From: JAGLGH01 sp034723595
GTDB taxonomy: Archaea > Nanobdellota > Nanobdellia > Woesearchaeales > JAGLGH01
NCBI GenBank assembly: GCA_034723595.1
Contig: JAYEPB010000012.1
Coordinates: 1 to 22,168 of the forward strand
DNA: 22,168 nt
Direction: 5' to 3'
Shown here: positions 21,238 through 22,168 of the stretch, piece after piece
Numbering within the stretch: position 1 is the stretch's first letter
Layout: every line of letters starts with the position of its first letter
The notes under the pieces: generated by a model
Told to the model about the DNA's origin: nothing
The model's input: the letters and a program-made list of their open reading frames with translations, nothing else
Database searches by the model: none
Made by a program: the position numbers and the translations under genes

Positions 21238-21951
21238 ATGGAAGAAAAAATACAGATACCAACCAAGGATGACCATATTATTTATGGAATATTGAATTAT
21301 CAAAGAAAAAAGAGTGATGAGCTAATTGTTTTTGTTCATGGCCTGAATGGAAGTCAGAATGATCACCAATTCTATAATGCAGCAAGGTTTTTTTCAAAAA
21401 CAGATTTTACAACATTCAGATTTAACCAGTACAGTGGGGAAAAGAAAGGGCGAACTCTTACAGATTGCACTACTAAGATGCATGCTGAAGATTTGAATAC
21501 AGTAGTGAACTTTTTTGATGATAAATTTCAGGAGATATATTTAGTAGGCCATAGTCTTGGCGGTTCGGTTATTCTTTTATCAGATCTGGAAAAAGTAAAA
21601 TCAGTTGTCCTATGGGAGCCTTCAATACAATTAAGAAAAGTGAAAGATAAATTAACCTATAACAAGGAATTGGATGTATATGTGCTGAGTTGGTCGATAG
21701 AGTATCTCATATCAAAACAGATGTTTGAGGAGTGGAAATATCTGGACTCAAGATTAGTGGAAAAAATAACCAGGCCTACAAAAATAATTTGCGCAGATCA
21801 GGGGAGGCTTAAGGATAACTGGAAAAAAATTGTCGATAAGATTCAGGTTCCTTATGAGTTTATGATATTAAAAGGCGCAGGGCATTGTTTTGATGAAGAA
21901 GGAGCAGAAGAAGCTTTATTTGATGAAACCCTGAAGTGGATTCAAAAATAG
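21238..21951 (+). CDS. Alpha/beta-fold hydrolase
   Basis: This 237-residue serine hydrolase has the oxyanion segment FVHGLNGS (32-39), the nucleophile elbow GHSLGG with Ser106, a likely acid Asp187 (CADQGR) and the catalytic His216 in GAGHCF. It has a small cap region between about 127 and 175. There is no signal peptide, so it is cytoplasmic. The HGLNGSQND...FRFNQYSGEKKG pattern is like esterase/lipase-like or acylglycerol-lipase-like alpha/beta hydrolases. The substrate cannot be told from sequence. It is divergently arranged with the winged-helix operon, sharing a 99-base promoter region. Confidence 0.88.
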   Translation: MEEKIQIPTKDDHIIYGILNYQRKKSDELIVFVHGLNGSQNDHQFYNAARFFSKTDFTTFRFNQYSGEKKGRTLTDCTTKMHAEDLNTVVNFFDDKFQEIYLVGHSLGGSVILLSDLEKVKSVVLWEPSIQLRKVKDKLTYNKELDVYVLSWSIEYLISKQMFEEWKYLDSRLVEKITRPTKIICADQGRLKDNWKKIVDKIQVPYEFMILKGAGHCFDEEGAEEALFDETLKWIQK

Positions 21952-22030
21952 AGAATTTAAAGAAATATGAAATTTGAAGCACAAAATTAATAAACCTTTA
22001 ACTTTATTTTGAAATTAGACTTAATAAAGC

Positions 22031-22050
22031 GAAAATCCCTCAGGATTTTC
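22031..22050 (+). terminator. Hairpin downstream of the hydrolase gene
   Basis: A perfect 8-bp stem (GAAAATCC / GGATTTTC) with a CTCA loop lies about 80 bases after the hydrolase stop. It may end that transcript. Confidence 0.4.
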
Positions 22051-22054
22051 TGTC

Positions 22055-22113
22055 ATTATAACTTGGAATTTAAATCCGATGCAAGCATCAGGGTATTATA
22101 CCCAAGTTATAAT
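22055..22113 (+). promoter_or_regulatory. Promoter framed by a 12-bp perfect inverted repeat
   Basis: ATTATAACTTGG (22055-22066) and CCAAGTTATAAT (22102-22113) are perfect inverted arms 35 bases apart. Between them are a TTTAAAT box (22069-22075) and GATGC/GCATC (22078-22089). The predicted transcript start near 22098 lies inside the repeat, so it could be an operator pair looping over the promoter. Confidence 0.45.
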
Positions 22114-22138
22114 AAATCAATCAATTAGAGGTGATATA

Positions 22139-22168
22139 ATGAAAAAAATTATGATAGCATTATTTATC
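22139..22168 (+). CDS. Start of a gene for a probable exported protein (partial)
   Basis: GAGGTGAT (22128-22135) is a strong Shine-Dalgarno sequence placed a few bases before the ATG at 22139. The visible codons give MKKIMIALFI, the beginning of a signal peptide or membrane anchor (Lys-Lys then a hydrophobic run). The rest lies outside the window, so no function can be given. Confidence 0.6.
   Translation, partial: MKKIMIALFI

Noticed and set aside
1..22168. CRISPR arrays, rRNA genes or tRNA genes
   Set aside because: No regularly spaced repeats, no rRNA sequence and no tRNA cloverleaf recognised on either strand by eye.

Overview
The window is an A+T-rich stretch of archaeal chromosome, most likely from a DPANN-type lineage; Woesearchaeota/Pacearchaeota-like is my best guess, from gene content only. 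The archaeal assignment rests on transcription factor B, aRF1, aIF5A with its hypusine site, ribosomal protein L40e, an HMf-type histone, a HemK2-like methyltransferase, a TrmJ-like methylase and an HTH_10 regulator. Many genes also have an archaeal TATA box centred about 25-28 bases before the start codon with no leader. Two genes are more typical of bacteria: an endonuclease-type MutL and a type I isopentenyl-diphosphate isomerase.

Layout. 1-114: 3' end of an IS200/IS605-type transposase gene and its end hairpin. 145-1944 (-): mutL. 2050-5023 (+): a four-gene 2-oxoacid:ferredoxin oxidoreductase operon in gamma-delta-alpha-beta order. 5231-6808: small poorly known genes (a coiled-coil protein, an unknown protein, two membrane proteins). 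6814-7356: HemK2-like protein methyltransferase. 7391-9508: a kinase-less protein with about five PAS domains, two of them a recent tandem duplication. It meets the convergent TFB gene (9509-10432, -) with no gap. 10704-11072 (-): lone receiver-like protein. 11202-13673: aRF1 interrupted by a 457-residue intein exactly after the catalytic GGQ motif. 13725-14408: HTH_10 regulator. 14510-14677: a 55-residue AbrB-like protein. 14696-15220: type I Idi. 15269-15652 (-): lone membrane sensor-like domain. 15897-17319: an unknown protein, then a SprT-like zincin. 17431-18339: histone, aIF5A and L40e, closed by a perfect 15-bp hairpin. 18447-20384: site-2 protease and TrmJ-like methylase. 20381-21138 (-): winged-helix regulator coupled to a transglutaminase-like protein. 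21238-21951: alpha/beta hydrolase. 22139-end: start of a gene for an exported protein.

The strongest theme is translation termination. The release factor carries an intein at GGQ, lacks the usual zinc minidomain, and lies 4 kb from the methyltransferase family that modifies the GGQ glutamine. The splice junction falls directly after that glutamine, so release-factor activity should depend on splicing. A second theme is scattered signalling parts (a PAS-only sensor, a lone receiver and a lone membrane sensor domain) with no histidine kinase in the window. Several promoters also contain perfect palindromes that could be operators.
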